DNA of 50,275 bases from positions 1 through 50,275 of the forward strand of contig CAMMMH010000009.1 in the NCBI GenBank assembly GCA_946497955.1, given 5' to 3'. This document shows positions 8,853 to 16,856 of this stretch, one piece after another (position 1 is the first letter of the stretch; every line of letters starts with the position of its first letter). The notes beneath the pieces were generated by a model. That model made no database searches. It was not told the origin of the DNA and saw only the letters and a program-made list of their open reading frames with translations. A program made the translations under genes and the position numbers. Source of the stretch: an uncultured Mycoplasmatota bacterium. GTDB taxonomy: Bacteria; Bacillota_I; Bacilli_A; RF39; UBA660.

Positions 8853-8905
8853 GTTTAAAAAAATCCCCTAGGTAATTTTGATATTTATGTCAAAATTCCT
8901 AGGGG
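8853..8905 (-). terminator. Long inverted repeat, minus-strand terminator
   Basis: A 16-bp stem with one bulged base (CCCCTAGGtAATTTTGA / TCAAAATTCCTAGGGG) and an 8-nt loop is followed on the minus strand by a run of seven T. No minus-strand gene ends here, so it would stop read-through from the genes to the right, or it is left over from a lost gene. Confidence 0.55.
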
Positions 8906-8977
8906 GTTAAATATTTTGTCAAAACCAAATATAGTAATTTAAAAGAACAGTGATATAATATAGTTGTGGGTGATAGA

Positions 8978-9964
8978 ATGCAAATTTCAAATAAATTTGA
9001 ATCGTTGAAAACTGAATCTAATGTTGAGTTTAATTATAGTAATTTGGGAAAAGAATACACGGTACAAATTGTCTATCCTAATGATATCAGTAATTATAAT
9101 ATTCCATATATTTTAGTTTTGCCGAAAAACATGAAAGAAAATTGTATTTTGGCTGTTGAAGCAAATAATTTGGAAACTGAAAATAGTGACGATTTATTGA
9201 ATAATGGCCTACTTACCGCACATAAATTAGTTCAACAACTAAAAGACAATGATAATCCAGTCCTTATTCCAATAGTCCCAAGCGTAAAAAATGGAACACC
9301 TTATTATCAACAATTATCAAAAGAATGTTTTTCAATTCCTAGTACTCATCCATTTTATAGAATAGATTTACAAGTTCTAAATATTATAAATGAAGTTAAG
9401 CAGAATCTTTCTGATAAAATAAATCTAAGAGATAAAATTTTTTTAAATGGATATTCATCATCAGGAGTATTTGCTCAACGATTTGCTTTATTACATCCAG
9501 AAATTGTAGATACATTATGTGTTGGTGGAGCTAGTGGTAGTATTCCAGTACCAATTTTGGAATTAGGATATCCTCTTGGAATAGCAGATTATTATGAAAT
9601 AACTGAAAAACAATTTGATTTAGAAGTTTACTCACAAATTAAATTTAGATATTATATAGGACAATTTGAAGATAAAAGAAAAGCTTCCGAAAGATATGAT
9701 GAGAGTGGTAATTTTGCACCAATGCATGATATGAGTTATTTTGATAGAAGTGTACCAACTCCCATCGGACACAAACAAAGAGCTATGTTCGGAACAAATC
9801 TCTTGGAAAGATCAAATAAACAGATAACATTAATGAAGGAGATGGGAATGGACATCGAACAGCAAATTTTTGAAGGAAGAACCCATAATAATTACAATGG
9901 AATCGGGGTAAATGAATTAGGAGATGAGTATGTAAATCATATTTATAATCAATCAGCTGCTTAA
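8978..9964 (+). CDS. Alpha/beta-hydrolase, tRNA-associated cargo gene
   Basis: About 328 residues with an N-terminal beta domain and a C-terminal alpha/beta-hydrolase core. The nucleophile elbow is 'GYSSSG' in the usual place, and a late His in 'EGRTHNNY' is a candidate catalytic His. Substrate is unknown; PHB-depolymerase/esterase-like proteins have this layout. The ATG at 8978 is preferred over the GTG of the track because GGTGAT precedes it; a TATAAT box lies at 8953. It is the only plus-strand gene between 1 and 13 kb and lies exactly between tRNA-Thr and a second CACCA, which suggests acquisition as cargo. No signal peptide. Confidence 0.8.
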   Translation: MQISNKFESLKTESNVEFNYSNLGKEYTVQIVYPNDISNYNIPYILVLPKNMKENCILAVEANNLETENSDDLLNNGLLTAHKLVQQLKDNDNPVLIPIVPSVKNGTPYYQQLSKECFSIPSTHPFYRIDLQVLNIINEVKQNLSDKINLRDKIFLNGYSSSGVFAQRFALLHPEIVDTLCVGGASGSIPVPILELGYPLGIADYYEITEKQFDLEVYSQIKFRYYIGQFEDKRKASERYDESGNFAPMHDMSYFDRSVPTPIGHKQRAMFGTNLLERSNKQITLMKEMGMDIEQQIFEGRTHNNYNGIGVNELGDEYVNHIYNQSAA

Positions 9965-9968
9965 AATA

Positions 9969-10000
9969 AAAAGTTGTAGATAACTTCCTCAACGGCACCA
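9969..10000 (+). repeat. Terminal motif of tRNA-Thr insert (17-bp motif + 10 nt + CACCA)
   Basis: AAAAGTTGTAGATAACT is followed after 10 nt by CACCA, a second copy of the tRNA-Thr 3' end (CGGCACCAG is shared). The same 17 bases with the same 10-nt spacing to CACCA occur at 16742-16773 on the minus strand, beside a different tRNA. Confidence 0.7.
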
Positions 10001-10041
10001 GATTGATAGATAACTCGAACCTGGGGTTTGAGATTAACATA

Positions 10042-10077
10042 AAAAAGATATCAAAAGTTAAACGCTGATATCTTTTT
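10042..10077. terminator. Bidirectional terminator
   Basis: AAAAAGATATCA / TGATATCTTTTT with a 12-nt loop lies between the convergent hydrolase gene and the 172-residue gene. Confidence 0.75.
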
Positions 10078-10131
10078 GTCATTTTAGAAAACACACTTGC
10101 ACACTGAAATTATCAATGTACAAGTGAAAAT

Positions 10132-10650
10132 CTATTTTTCCTTTTTATTAAGCATAGTTTTGATTAATTTTCTAATACCTTTTTCTTGCTCAAATCCAGC
10201 TGGGAAATCCACACCTTTTGGTAATTCCATTTTTATGTGTCCTTGTTTAAACCATAAAACATCTCTTAATGAGTACATTTTAAAATCAAGCAATTCACAT
10301 TGAGATACCATATTCATATTTTCTTTTCTTTCTTCTAGTGTCAAAGAGTTAAATCTCTGTGCAATACTATTTTTTTCTTCAGCAATACTTTGACCTAATG
10401 TAATAGTTTCTTCTTCTGATAAATCTTTAACTTCATTATAATCTATCATCCAATCAATACCCTTAAAAAATTCAATTTCTTCTGGTGCATCAAATTCGAC
10501 AAATTCATATCTATTGCTATCATCAATAATAACTATCCCACTACCAAAAACTTTCATAAATATAGATGCTGGTATTGCTAGATCAGTTTGATTCAAATAG
10601 GCAATATCATTTTTTTGAACATATACTGCGCTATCAGTAATTATTTTCAT
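10132..10650 (-). CDS. Hypothetical protein (172 aa)
   Basis: Not recognised. The first half (residues 1-75) alternates like a small beta-rich domain and ends in the acidic stretch 'EFVEFDAPEEIEFFKGIDW'. The second half is helical and charged, with 'LTLEERKENMNMVSQCELLDFK'. No membrane segment or signal peptide. RBS AAGGGAGG gives a clear start. It stands alone between a terminator and a short tandem repeat. Confidence 0.55.
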   Translation of the reverse strand: MKIITDSAVYVQKNDIAYLNQTDLAIPASIFMKVFGSGIVIIDDSNRYEFVEFDAPEEIEFFKGIDWMIDYNEVKDLSEEETITLGQSIAEEKNSIAQRFNSLTLEERKENMNMVSQCELLDFKMYSLRDVLWFKQGHIKMELPKGVDFPAGFEQEKGIRKLIKTMLNKKEK

Positions 10651-10709
10651 ATACTAAAACCTCCCTTAATTGAGTTATATAATATCATAATTTAAGGTAA
10701 ATTTCTATA

Positions 10710-10757
10710 TTTATAACTAAAATAATTACACAATTTATAACTAAAATAATTACACAA
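10710..10757. repeat. Perfect 24-bp tandem duplication
   Basis: TTTATAACTAAAATAATTAC plus ACAA is present twice head to tail, just after the stop codon of the cysteine synthase gene. Probably replication slippage. Confidence 0.8.
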
Positions 10758-10758
10758 G

Positions 10759-11721
10759 CTAACTAACTACTTCTAAACCTAGTAGTTCTATTTTATTAGA
10801 CAAAAGCTCTTTATTATTATCTATATCTTTTGATAAATCAGTAGATAAATATTTCTTTAAATCATCTGGAAATACAGTTACTACAGACTTTCCACCACTT
10901 AATACACTGGCTAAAAAGTTTGCACCTGAAGAAATACCTACTCCGAGTCCTAATTTACTTGCTAATATTCTACTCATATTAATGGCATCTAAATCATTAA
11001 TACTAATAACTTTATCTATTAAATTAAAGTCAACAAGTTTAGGAATAAACTCATCCCCTATCCCTTCAATCTTATGGTCACCTATAATGTTACCATCACT
11101 TAAAAGAGGCATTTTATCAGGTTCTAAAGCAATTATTTTAATATTTTTATTATACTCTTTTAATCTTTTAGCAACTCCCATTAAAGTTCCACCTGTTCCT
11201 ATACCACTAACAAAAGTATCTATTTCATTTACTTGTTCTAATATTTCTTTAGCAGTAGTTAAATAATGAGTTTCTATATTTAAGGAATTCTCAAATTGTC
11301 TTGGCAAAAATCCATTTATTTTAGAAGAAAATTCTTCACTTCTTTTAATCGCTTCCTTAAATCCTCCTTCTTCCTTACTAACTAAATATACATTAGCACT
11401 GTATAGTTTCATTATCTTTATTCTCTCTTCACTTACCCAATCTGGCATAAATATATGAACTGGATGAGAAAAATAAGCTCCTAAAGCGGCAAAAGAAATA
11501 CCTGTATTGCCACTTGTCGCTTCTACTATCGCTTGATTATCTTTTAAAACTTTTTCTTCCTTTGACTTTTTAATTATATAATAAGCAAGACGGTCTTTGA
11601 TACTACCCGTATAATTATAATACTCTAATTTGGCATAGACATAACCTTCCCTATTCTCGTAACGATACTTTATCTTAATCATAGGTGTATTACCAATTAA
11701 CTTGCTTAAATTTTCAGACAT
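10759..11721 (-). CDS. cysK: Cysteine synthase (O-acetylserine sulfhydrylase) family
   Basis: Fold-type II PLP enzyme making cysteine from O-acetylserine and sulfide. The start 'ENLSKLIGNTPMIKI' is diagnostic. The PLP lysine is in 'YTGSIKDR', the phosphate/substrate loop is 'TSGNTG', the glycine loop is 'GIGTGGT', and 'GISSGAN' contacts the pyridine nitrogen. The track's start is eight residues early; the ATG at 11721 has AGGAAG upstream. About 320 residues, normal for CysK. CysM or a cystathionine beta-synthase-like activity cannot be excluded without an alignment. Confidence 0.87.
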   Translation of the reverse strand: MSENLSKLIGNTPMIKIKYRYENREGYVYAKLEYYNYTGSIKDRLAYYIIKKSKEEKVLKDNQAIVEATSGNTGISFAALGAYFSHPVHIFMPDWVSEERIKIMKLYSANVYLVSKEEGGFKEAIKRSEEFSSKINGFLPRQFENSLNIETHYLTTAKEILEQVNEIDTFVSGIGTGGTLMGVAKRLKEYNKNIKIIALEPDKMPLLSDGNIIGDHKIEGIGDEFIPKLVDFNLIDKVISINDLDAINMSRILASKLGLGVGISSGANFLASVLSGGKSVVTVFPDDLKKYLSTDLSKDIDNNKELLSNKIELLGLEVVS

Positions 11722-11810
11722 AAAAGCACTTCCTATAATTATCATATAAAATATTTATTAAAAAGTGCTTAAGTATATTTTGTCTAATAGTCTATTTTTG
11801 TTATTCATTC

Positions 11811-11857
11811 AAGAAACACCATTAGAGTAGGTTTCTAATGATGTTTTTTGAATCTCC
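11811..11857 (-). terminator. Terminator downstream of the HAD gene
   Basis: CATCATTAGA / TCTAATGGTG hairpin with a short T tract on the minus strand, between the HAD gene and cysK; the plus strand also ends in TTTTTT, so it could work both ways. Confidence 0.5.
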
Positions 11858-11913
11858 TTTTACCATATACTCTTCTACTAAATTATTAAATGTTTATTTA
11901 TAATCATTACCCT

Positions 11914-12372
11914 TTAATCTATTAACTCGGAATCCTGAAATAAAATTATATCTTTTAAATTATCTCTTATAAACCATAATACCTCATTATCATCATCTAT
12001 AAATATAACTTTATCATTATAATTAAGCATCTTTAAATAATTAAGTTTTAATTCTTTAGAAGTAAACGTAGGATTACTATCTTTATCAAGAATAATTCTC
12101 TTATCCTTATCAAAAAACTTAGCATATTTATCTAACCAATCATTTTTATCTTTAACTTCTCTTTTCTTCCTACAAACTGATAATATATGAAGTTCTACAT
12201 TTTTAAGACAATTCACTTTTTCTAAAGTCTTAATATTTGTCGTTAATGGTCTTTTATTAGCAAAATCTAAAGGTCTCCCAAAATCATAGGAAGCGATAAC
12301 ACCATCCATATCAACATATATAATAATTTTCTCATCTTTAGTCATCTTTTCTATTAAATTATAAAAGTACAT
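11914..12372 (-). CDS. HAD-family phosphatase, 5'-nucleotidase-like
   Basis: Motif I is 'VDMDGVIA', as in deoxyribonucleotidases of the NT5C/YorS type. A motif II-like Ser is in 'ILSVCRK', a Lys follows in 'FTSKELK', and motif IV is 'IFIDDD'. About 152 residues, with a minimal cap, so compact for the family. The ATG at 12372 is preferred because GAGG stands before it; the track begins four codons upstream. One of five HAD proteins in this window. Substrate not visible. Confidence 0.72.
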   Translation of the reverse strand: MYFYNLIEKMTKDEKIIIYVDMDGVIASYDFGRPLDFANKRPLTTNIKTLEKVNCLKNVELHILSVCRKKREVKDKNDWLDKYAKFFDKDKRIILDKDSNPTFTSKELKLNYLKMLNYNDKVIFIDDDNEVLWFIRDNLKDIILFQDSELID

Positions 12373-12425
12373 ATAATTCCTCATTTCTTCACTAATACAT
12401 CTATAATACTAAACTGAACATATTT

Positions 12426-13049
12426 TTATTTTTTATACTCTTTTCCATTTTCTTTAGATAATTCTATCTCCTTAATAGTTTTATCAAAAGTGTCTTTAAT
12501 CGCTTCAATTGGTACTCCTTTTTCATATAAGGAAATAACTAAGCTTGACATATTGTCTAACCCATTTTCTATCTCTTCTACATTTTCTCCAACTTTATTA
12601 TTCATAATATCATTAAAATCTATAAAATCTAGTTCACTAGTAGGCTCTACTCTATCACAGAAAAATGAACCTCCTTGACCTTCTATAACACCTATTTTAT
12701 AGTAAACTTCATTAACGCTATCTTTTATGCCATAATAAGATTGATACTCATATATATTTGGATAAATATAATTCTTATCTGCATATTCTCTTATTCCTTC
12801 AAAAAATAATGCTAAGTTCTTAACTTGTTCTAAATCATTTTTGGGTAACTCTTCAAAAAAATAAATAAAATCATCATCACAAAAATTTTCATGTTTAGCA
12901 GTAAATCTATTAAGCCAGTTCATATAATCATAACTAGAAAACAAACTTTCTAACTTAAACTTTTTTTCTTCTTTTTCCTTAAGCCATTTATCTTTATTTT
13001 TATTAACATATTCCTTTATATCTTCATCAGTAATTAACATTCTCTCCAT
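12426..13049 (-). CDS. Hypothetical protein (207 aa)
   Basis: Not recognised. The N-terminal 40 residues are a Lys/Glu-rich helix, followed by an aromatic mixed region (FFEELPKNDLEQVKNLALFFEGIREYADK) and a C-terminal helical part. Soluble, no signal peptide. Start supported by GGGAGG. It precedes the HAD gene by about 50 nt on the same strand and may share its transcript. Confidence 0.55.
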   Translation of the reverse strand: MERMLITDEDIKEYVNKNKDKWLKEKEEKKFKLESLFSSYDYMNWLNRFTAKHENFCDDDFIYFFEELPKNDLEQVKNLALFFEGIREYADKNYIYPNIYEYQSYYGIKDSVNEVYYKIGVIEGQGGSFFCDRVEPTSELDFIDFNDIMNNKVGENVEEIENGLDNMSSLVISLYEKGVPIEAIKDTFDKTIKEIELSKENGKEYKK

Positions 13050-13140
13050 ATTAAACCTCCCATAATTACTTTAATTCATTAAAATAATTATAACTTAAAT
13101 TTTAAAAAAATACATGAATAATTAAGAAAAGTTTAGTTAT

Positions 13141-13221
13141 TATAATAGTGTACATAAATAATATGTACAACACCAGGAAGTCTTACTACTGGTCTAAAGA
13201 GCTTTAAGCTCTTTTCTTTTT
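13141..13221 (+). ncRNA. Small RNA or leader ending in a terminator upstream of the surface protein gene
   Basis: A TATAAT box (13141) is followed by hairpin GTACATA-aataa-TATGTAC, hairpin ACCAG-12nt-CTGGT, and terminator AAAGAGCTTTAAGCTCTTT with a T tract. The product would be about 70 nt ending about 85 nt before the surface protein ATG. It may be an independent sRNA or an attenuating leader. No ORF inside. Confidence 0.4.
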
Positions 13222-13306
13222 GCCAAAAATTACCCTCATAATTAGACAAATTTCTTGCATATTTTCTATTAAGATAACAAAGACTAATAGTGGAAAGGAG
13301 GAAAAA

Positions 13307-14056
13307 ATGAAAAAGATTAGTAAAATTTTATTACTATTTGTTTTAACTATTACATTATGCACTACTCTAAACGTTAAGGCTGCAACTAGTAAGACCGTTA
13401 ATAACCAGGCAGAACTAAAAGATGCTTTAAACGATAGTAATATTTCAACTATTATTCTTGGTAGTGATATTGAAACAACTGAGAAAATTAATATTCTAAG
13501 AGATGTTACTATTGATGGTAATAATAAAACTATCAAGTATATAGGAACATTTGGTTCTAGTAATAGTAGTGATAATACCGTTTGGGGAGGAATATATGTA
13601 TTACAAGTTTATAAGAGTAATGTAACTTTAAAAAATATTAAACTAACTGGTGGTAATGCAGGACTTCTTATAAATGGTGGACATGCAACTTTTGTAGGTA
13701 AAATTGATGTCTCTGGTAACGGCTTCGGTGGTATTGAACTAGGTAAAGGTAGTGGAGTTACAGAAGCACCTAAACTAACCTTAACAGATGATGCCGAGAT
13801 TATTAATACAACTGAAAGCACTGACAAACCAACACTATGGGTTCCAGATGATACAACAGGTGCAATTATAGAAATAGGTCATACCGAATTTGAGTTAAAC
13901 CCAGGAGTTGAACTTAGTCTTGATGAAATAAACGAATTAGAAGAATCTCTTGAAAACCCTGAAACAAGTGACTCACTATTATTAAATATCTTCTTCTTAT
14001 CAATCTTTGTTATTTTATCAAGTTATGCTTTTAATAAGATTCTAAATAAAGAATAA
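13307..14056 (+). CDS. Cell-wall-anchored surface protein with beta-helix domain
   Basis: From the ATG at 13307 (RBS AAAGGAGG; the track's earlier start has none) the 249-residue protein has a signal peptide (residues 1-25, cleavage after NVKA), a parallel beta-helix-like region (about 60-165, repeated 'VTIDGNN', 'VTLKNIKLTGGN', 'GKIDVSGNGFGG'), an acidic spacer and a C-terminal sorting signal: NPETSD (217-222), a membrane helix and a short Lys-containing tail. NPxT-type signals are typical substrates of class B sortases, and a class B-like sortase gene lies tail-to-tail next to it. Ligand unknown. Confidence 0.78.
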   Translation: MKKISKILLLFVLTITLCTTLNVKAATSKTVNNQAELKDALNDSNISTIILGSDIETTEKINILRDVTIDGNNKTIKYIGTFGSSNSSDNTVWGGIYVLQVYKSNVTLKNIKLTGGNAGLLINGGHATFVGKIDVSGNGFGGIELGKGSGVTEAPKLTLTDDAEIINTTESTDKPTLWVPDDTTGAIIEIGHTEFELNPGVELSLDEINELEESLENPETSDSLLLNIFFLSIFVILSSYAFNKILNKE

Positions 14057-14084
14057 GAGAAACTAGCTAGTTTCTTCTTTTTTT
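14057..14084. terminator. Terminator between surface protein and sortase
   Basis: GAAACTAGCTAGTTTC palindrome followed by a T-rich run on the plus strand. It overlaps the sortase stop codon. Confidence 0.6.
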
Positions 14085-14782
14085 AACAATTTGGCATGAA
14101 CTACTACTCTTTTACCAAAGTTATCTTTACAAGTAGAAAGAGTTAATATTTTGTCACTTGTGTTCACATCAGTCTTAAAATTATAAATACTTCTTTTCAT
14201 GATAGTCTCTAAAAACTCTTTAAAATATTTATTATTACTAAAATAAGTCTTAATGTAATAACTTTCTTTATCTATAGTATAAACACTAAATATTTTAAAT
14301 GTCATTATACTTTTAGGAGTAGTTACTGTTATATAGTAATTATCTTTATTACTAAGCTTTTCTTTATCTAATAAATTATTCAAACTACCAAACATACTAT
14401 TATCAAGTCTTCCATGACCATAAATAATATTATTCTTTGATAAATTATCTAACTCGTTACGATAATCTAAAAAAATAGAACCAATCTCACTTTTCTCTTT
14501 TGTATAAGTATGATTTAAATAATAACTATTATTATTAGTCTTTACAACAGGATAACTTACTTTAGTATTATCTACTTCAATAAAACCAACTATATCAGTA
14601 TTAATTTCTTTTAATTTATCAAAATCATACTCTGCTATTTTTTCTTTAAATTCTAAATCTTTTTTATAACTATAATAGTAACTAGCAATATTATAAATTA
14701 GTATAATGATAATAATGCTACTAATTATAAAGACTAAATACCATTTTCTTTTCTTCACTTTCTTCACCTTCCTTTGATTCAT
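14063..14782 (-). CDS. Class B sortase
   Basis: Membrane-anchored cysteine transpeptidase joining sorting-signal proteins to the cell wall. An N-terminal membrane helix (about residues 15-36) precedes the sortase domain: 'DIVGFIEVDNTKVSYPVV' is the usual N-terminal sortase strand pair, the catalytic His is in 'IIYGHGR', the Cys in 'LTLSTC' and the Arg in 'GKRVVVHA'. The long insert before the Cys (SYYIKTYFSNNKYFKEFLETI helix) marks class B. The start is uncertain: a GTG at 14758 has AAGGAAGGTG before it, whereas the track's ATG has no RBS. It faces the NPETSD protein, its probable substrate. Confidence 0.87.
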   Translation of the reverse strand: MNQRKVKKVKKRKWYLVFIISSIIIIILIYNIASYYYSYKKDLEFKEKIAEYDFDKLKEINTDIVGFIEVDNTKVSYPVVKTNNNSYYLNHTYTKEKSEIGSIFLDYRNELDNLSKNNIIYGHGRLDNSMFGSLNNLLDKEKLSNKDNYYITVTTPKSIMTFKIFSVYTIDKESYYIKTYFSNNKYFKEFLETIMKRSIYNFKTDVNTSDKILTLSTCKDNFGKRVVVHAKLLKKEETS

Positions 14783-14843
14783 TATTATTATTAGATAAAA
14801 TATGTCATATTATGTAAAAGTTTAAGTTTTTTTATTATTCTCT

Positions 14844-14871
14844 TTGATTTAATAAATTTTTAAGATATAAT
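14844..14871 (+). promoter_or_regulatory. Promoter of the 433-residue surface protein
   Basis: TTGATT-16-TATAAT ahead of the AAGGAGTG RBS. Confidence 0.6.
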
Positions 14872-14904
14872 TTACTTATAATAATATTGGTAAGGAGTGA
14901 ATTT

Positions 14905-16206
14905 ATGAAGAAGAAAAAAATTATTGTTACAATAGTAATTATTGTAGCGATAGGACTATTAGTGGCAGGAGGTATTTTACTATATCAAAACTATTCTAAT
15001 AAGAATAGAATTGTAACATCATTTAACGAATTAAAGACAGCTTTGACTGAGACACTTAATCTTGATGAAAATACTACAAATACTAAAATTACCCAAACTG
15101 TAACGGGATCTACTAGATTTAATATTAATCCTATGTTAGGAAATAGTGAAGATGGTAGTGATGTTATTATTGGTAACTTAAATAATAGTACTTTTAACTA
15201 TGAGTACCGTCTTGATACTGAATCTAAAAGAATGTATATGGATGGTACATTACTATTAAATGCAACTGAACTATTAGGTATTAACTTTTATCAAGCTGAA
15301 GATATTAGTTATGTATTTTTAAGAAATATCTTTGATAAATATATTGTTATTGAAGGCAGTGATATCTTTACATATCTAGAAGAAAGTAAACAAACAAGTG
15401 ATGATATTAATTATATCTATGATAAGATAATAGAAAGTCTTGGTAATAATATTACTAGTGATGATATTAAGGTAACTAATCAAGATGGTAAGAAAAAAAT
15501 AAGTTTAGAACTTAATGAAGAAAGACTTAATGAAATTAGTGAAAATATAGTTAATGATTTAAAGAAAGATGATAAGGCTAAAGAGATTCTTGGTAATAGT
15601 TTAGATGAGTTAGAAGCTGCAAACTCTACTTTTAATTCTAATAAAAATACTACAACTACTAATAACGGTTCATTAAATTATAGTATTTTCTTAGAAAAAA
15701 ATGAAATTGTTACTTATGAATTTGCCATTAAAGATAATGATGAAAACTATAGTATAGAATTTAATAACGGAAGTGAAAAAAGCTTTATTATTAAAGAAGG
15801 AAATACCGAGAGTTTAAAAGCAGTTATTGAAGAAAGTAATGATACTACAACTATTAATCTAAGTAGTGATAATACTAATATTGGTACTATTACTATTAAT
15901 GATAATAATATTAGTCTTAGTATAGGTGATGCATCTACAGGAGTTTTAGTAAATGCTAATTTAACTAGTAGTACAGAAAATAATATTATAACAACTACAT
16001 TTAATATGGCTATATCAAGTTATGGAAGCAATATTGATGTATTAACTGTAACTGATACTAAAACAGTAACAGATGGAGTTGCAGATTTCTCTAATATTAA
16101 TCCTACAAATAACATTGATATAAATAGTTTAACAGAAACTGATATTACAACAATTCAAACAAACTTAATGACTATCTTATATAACTTCATGGGTATTGCA
16201 ATGTAA
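14905..16206 (+). CDS. Membrane-anchored extracellular protein (433 aa)
   Basis: The ATG at 14905 follows TAAGGAGTG; the track begins six codons earlier. One N-terminal membrane helix (IIVTIVIIVAIGLLVAGGILLY) after a Lys-rich start gives an anchor with the rest outside the cell. The ectodomain is rich in Asn, Thr and Ser, with an NTTTTNNG linker near residue 250 and a beta-strand rhythm in the second half (ISSYGSNIDVLTVTDTKTV). No sorting signal, lipobox or catalytic motif is seen. It may be an envelope or adhesion protein; no family recognised. Confidence 0.65.
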   Translation: MKKKKIIVTIVIIVAIGLLVAGGILLYQNYSNKNRIVTSFNELKTALTETLNLDENTTNTKITQTVTGSTRFNINPMLGNSEDGSDVIIGNLNNSTFNYEYRLDTESKRMYMDGTLLLNATELLGINFYQAEDISYVFLRNIFDKYIVIEGSDIFTYLEESKQTSDDINYIYDKIIESLGNNITSDDIKVTNQDGKKKISLELNEERLNEISENIVNDLKKDDKAKEILGNSLDELEAANSTFNSNKNTTTTNNGSLNYSIFLEKNEIVTYEFAIKDNDENYSIEFNNGSEKSFIIKEGNTESLKAVIEESNDTTTINLSSDNTNIGTITINDNNISLSIGDASTGVLVNANLTSSTENNIITTTFNMAISSYGSNIDVLTVTDTKTVTDGVADFSNINPTNNIDINSLTETDITTIQTNLMTILYNFMGIAM

Positions 16207-16207
16207 A

Positions 16208-16235
16208 AGAAAAGAAGCGAAAATGCTTCTTTTTA
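16208..16235. terminator. Terminator between convergent genes
   Basis: AAAGAAGC-gaaaat-GCTTCTTT with a T run on the plus strand, serving the 433-residue gene and probably the GNAT gene opposite. Confidence 0.7.
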
Positions 16236-16727
16236 TTTGACTTTATATGAGTAAAAATATGATTTAGGATTTTTAATACCTTTATATTCTAGAGCGCTCC
16301 AAACTCCACTAATAACAAAATTATTCTTTAAATAAAAGTCTTTAGCTTTTTCATTTAAACTAAATGAATATAGACAAATATAATCGATGTGATTATCTTT
16401 AGCATATTTCTTTATAAAGTTTATTAAAGCTGTTCCAATACCTTTATCTTGATAACTTTTAGTAATTGCAATTTGTTTTATTTTTATATTATTAGGTGAT
16501 AGTTCAATATAAAACTTACATTCTTCATCTGGAGTAATATCTTCTTTAGATAAAGAAACATATCCCGCTACTCTATTATCTATAAATACTAATACTATTT
16601 TATCTGCATTAGTTAAATAGTCATCATCTATTAAATAACCATTAGGATAGGCATTTTCTAGATGAATACTATCAATAATATCTTTATATTTATAAAATTC
16701 GTTTTTATTTATAACTTCTATTTTCAT
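16233..16727 (-). CDS. GNAT-family N-acetyltransferase
   Basis: The acetyl-CoA loop 'ITKSYQDKGIGTALINF' (motif A, Q-x-x-G-I-G), the preceding strand 'IKIKQIAITK' and the C-terminal 'LNEKAKDFYLKNNFV' identify a GNAT of normal length (164 residues). The acceptor substrate is unknown. RBS GAGG. The start codon region lies inside a 32-bp direct repeat whose other copy is at 17692-17723, so this gene was originally next to the tRNA-Arg gene before the intervening DNA arrived. Confidence 0.85.
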   Translation of the reverse strand: MKIEVINKNEFYKYKDIIDSIHLENAYPNGYLIDDDYLTNADKIVLVFIDNRVAGYVSLSKEDITPDEECKFYIELSPNNIKIKQIAITKSYQDKGIGTALINFIKKYAKDNHIDYICLYSFSLNEKAKDFYLKNNFVISGVWSALEYKGIKNPKSYFYSYKVK

Positions 16728-16747
16728 AATTACCTCTTAAATGGTGT
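16716..16747. repeat. Left copy of 32-bp direct repeat
   Basis: Identical to 17692-17723. It contains the GNAT start and RBS and ends in TGGTGT, which is the complement of the tRNA 3' end ACACCA. Confidence 0.9.
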
Positions 16748-16773
16748 GAGTGTCATAGTTATCTACAACTTTT
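16742..16773 (-). repeat. Terminal motif of tRNA-Arg insert (17-bp motif + 10 nt + CACCA)
   Basis: Read on the minus strand: AAAAGTTGTAGATAACT, 10 nt, CACCA. Same motif and spacing as at 9969-10000 near tRNA-Thr, and the same orientation relative to its tRNA. Confidence 0.7.
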
Positions 16774-16856
16774 CACAAGTACAAATGATATAAATATCAC
16801 TGGCTAAATCAACTTTACAAAGCAATAGAAAAAGTAGCTATAATTTTATTGCCACT

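Noticed and set aside
8865-8905. Long inverted repeat as a transposon end or att site
   Set aside because: The T run on the minus strand and hairpin geometry fit an intrinsic terminator better, and no second copy exists.
9986-10045. tRNA-like sequence (CACCAG... CTCGAACC-tgg-GGTTTGAG) after the hydrolase gene
   Set aside because: No acceptor, D arm or anticodon arm can be formed; only a short hairpin near a terminator.
9783-10094. ORF-track entries on the opposite strand of real genes (for example 9783-10094, 10982-11266, 13609-13827, 23294-23501, 28353-28673, 36870-37181, 43732-43965)
   Set aside because: They lie opposite well-supported coding regions, lack RBS and have the unnatural composition of shadow frames.
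13204-13306. Minus-strand ORF end 'PLLVFVILIEN...FGKKKRA' whose stop lies in a terminator, resembling a second type I toxin
   Set aside because: No start codon with an RBS in the right place; the frame is antisense to the surface protein gene, so it is a shadow.
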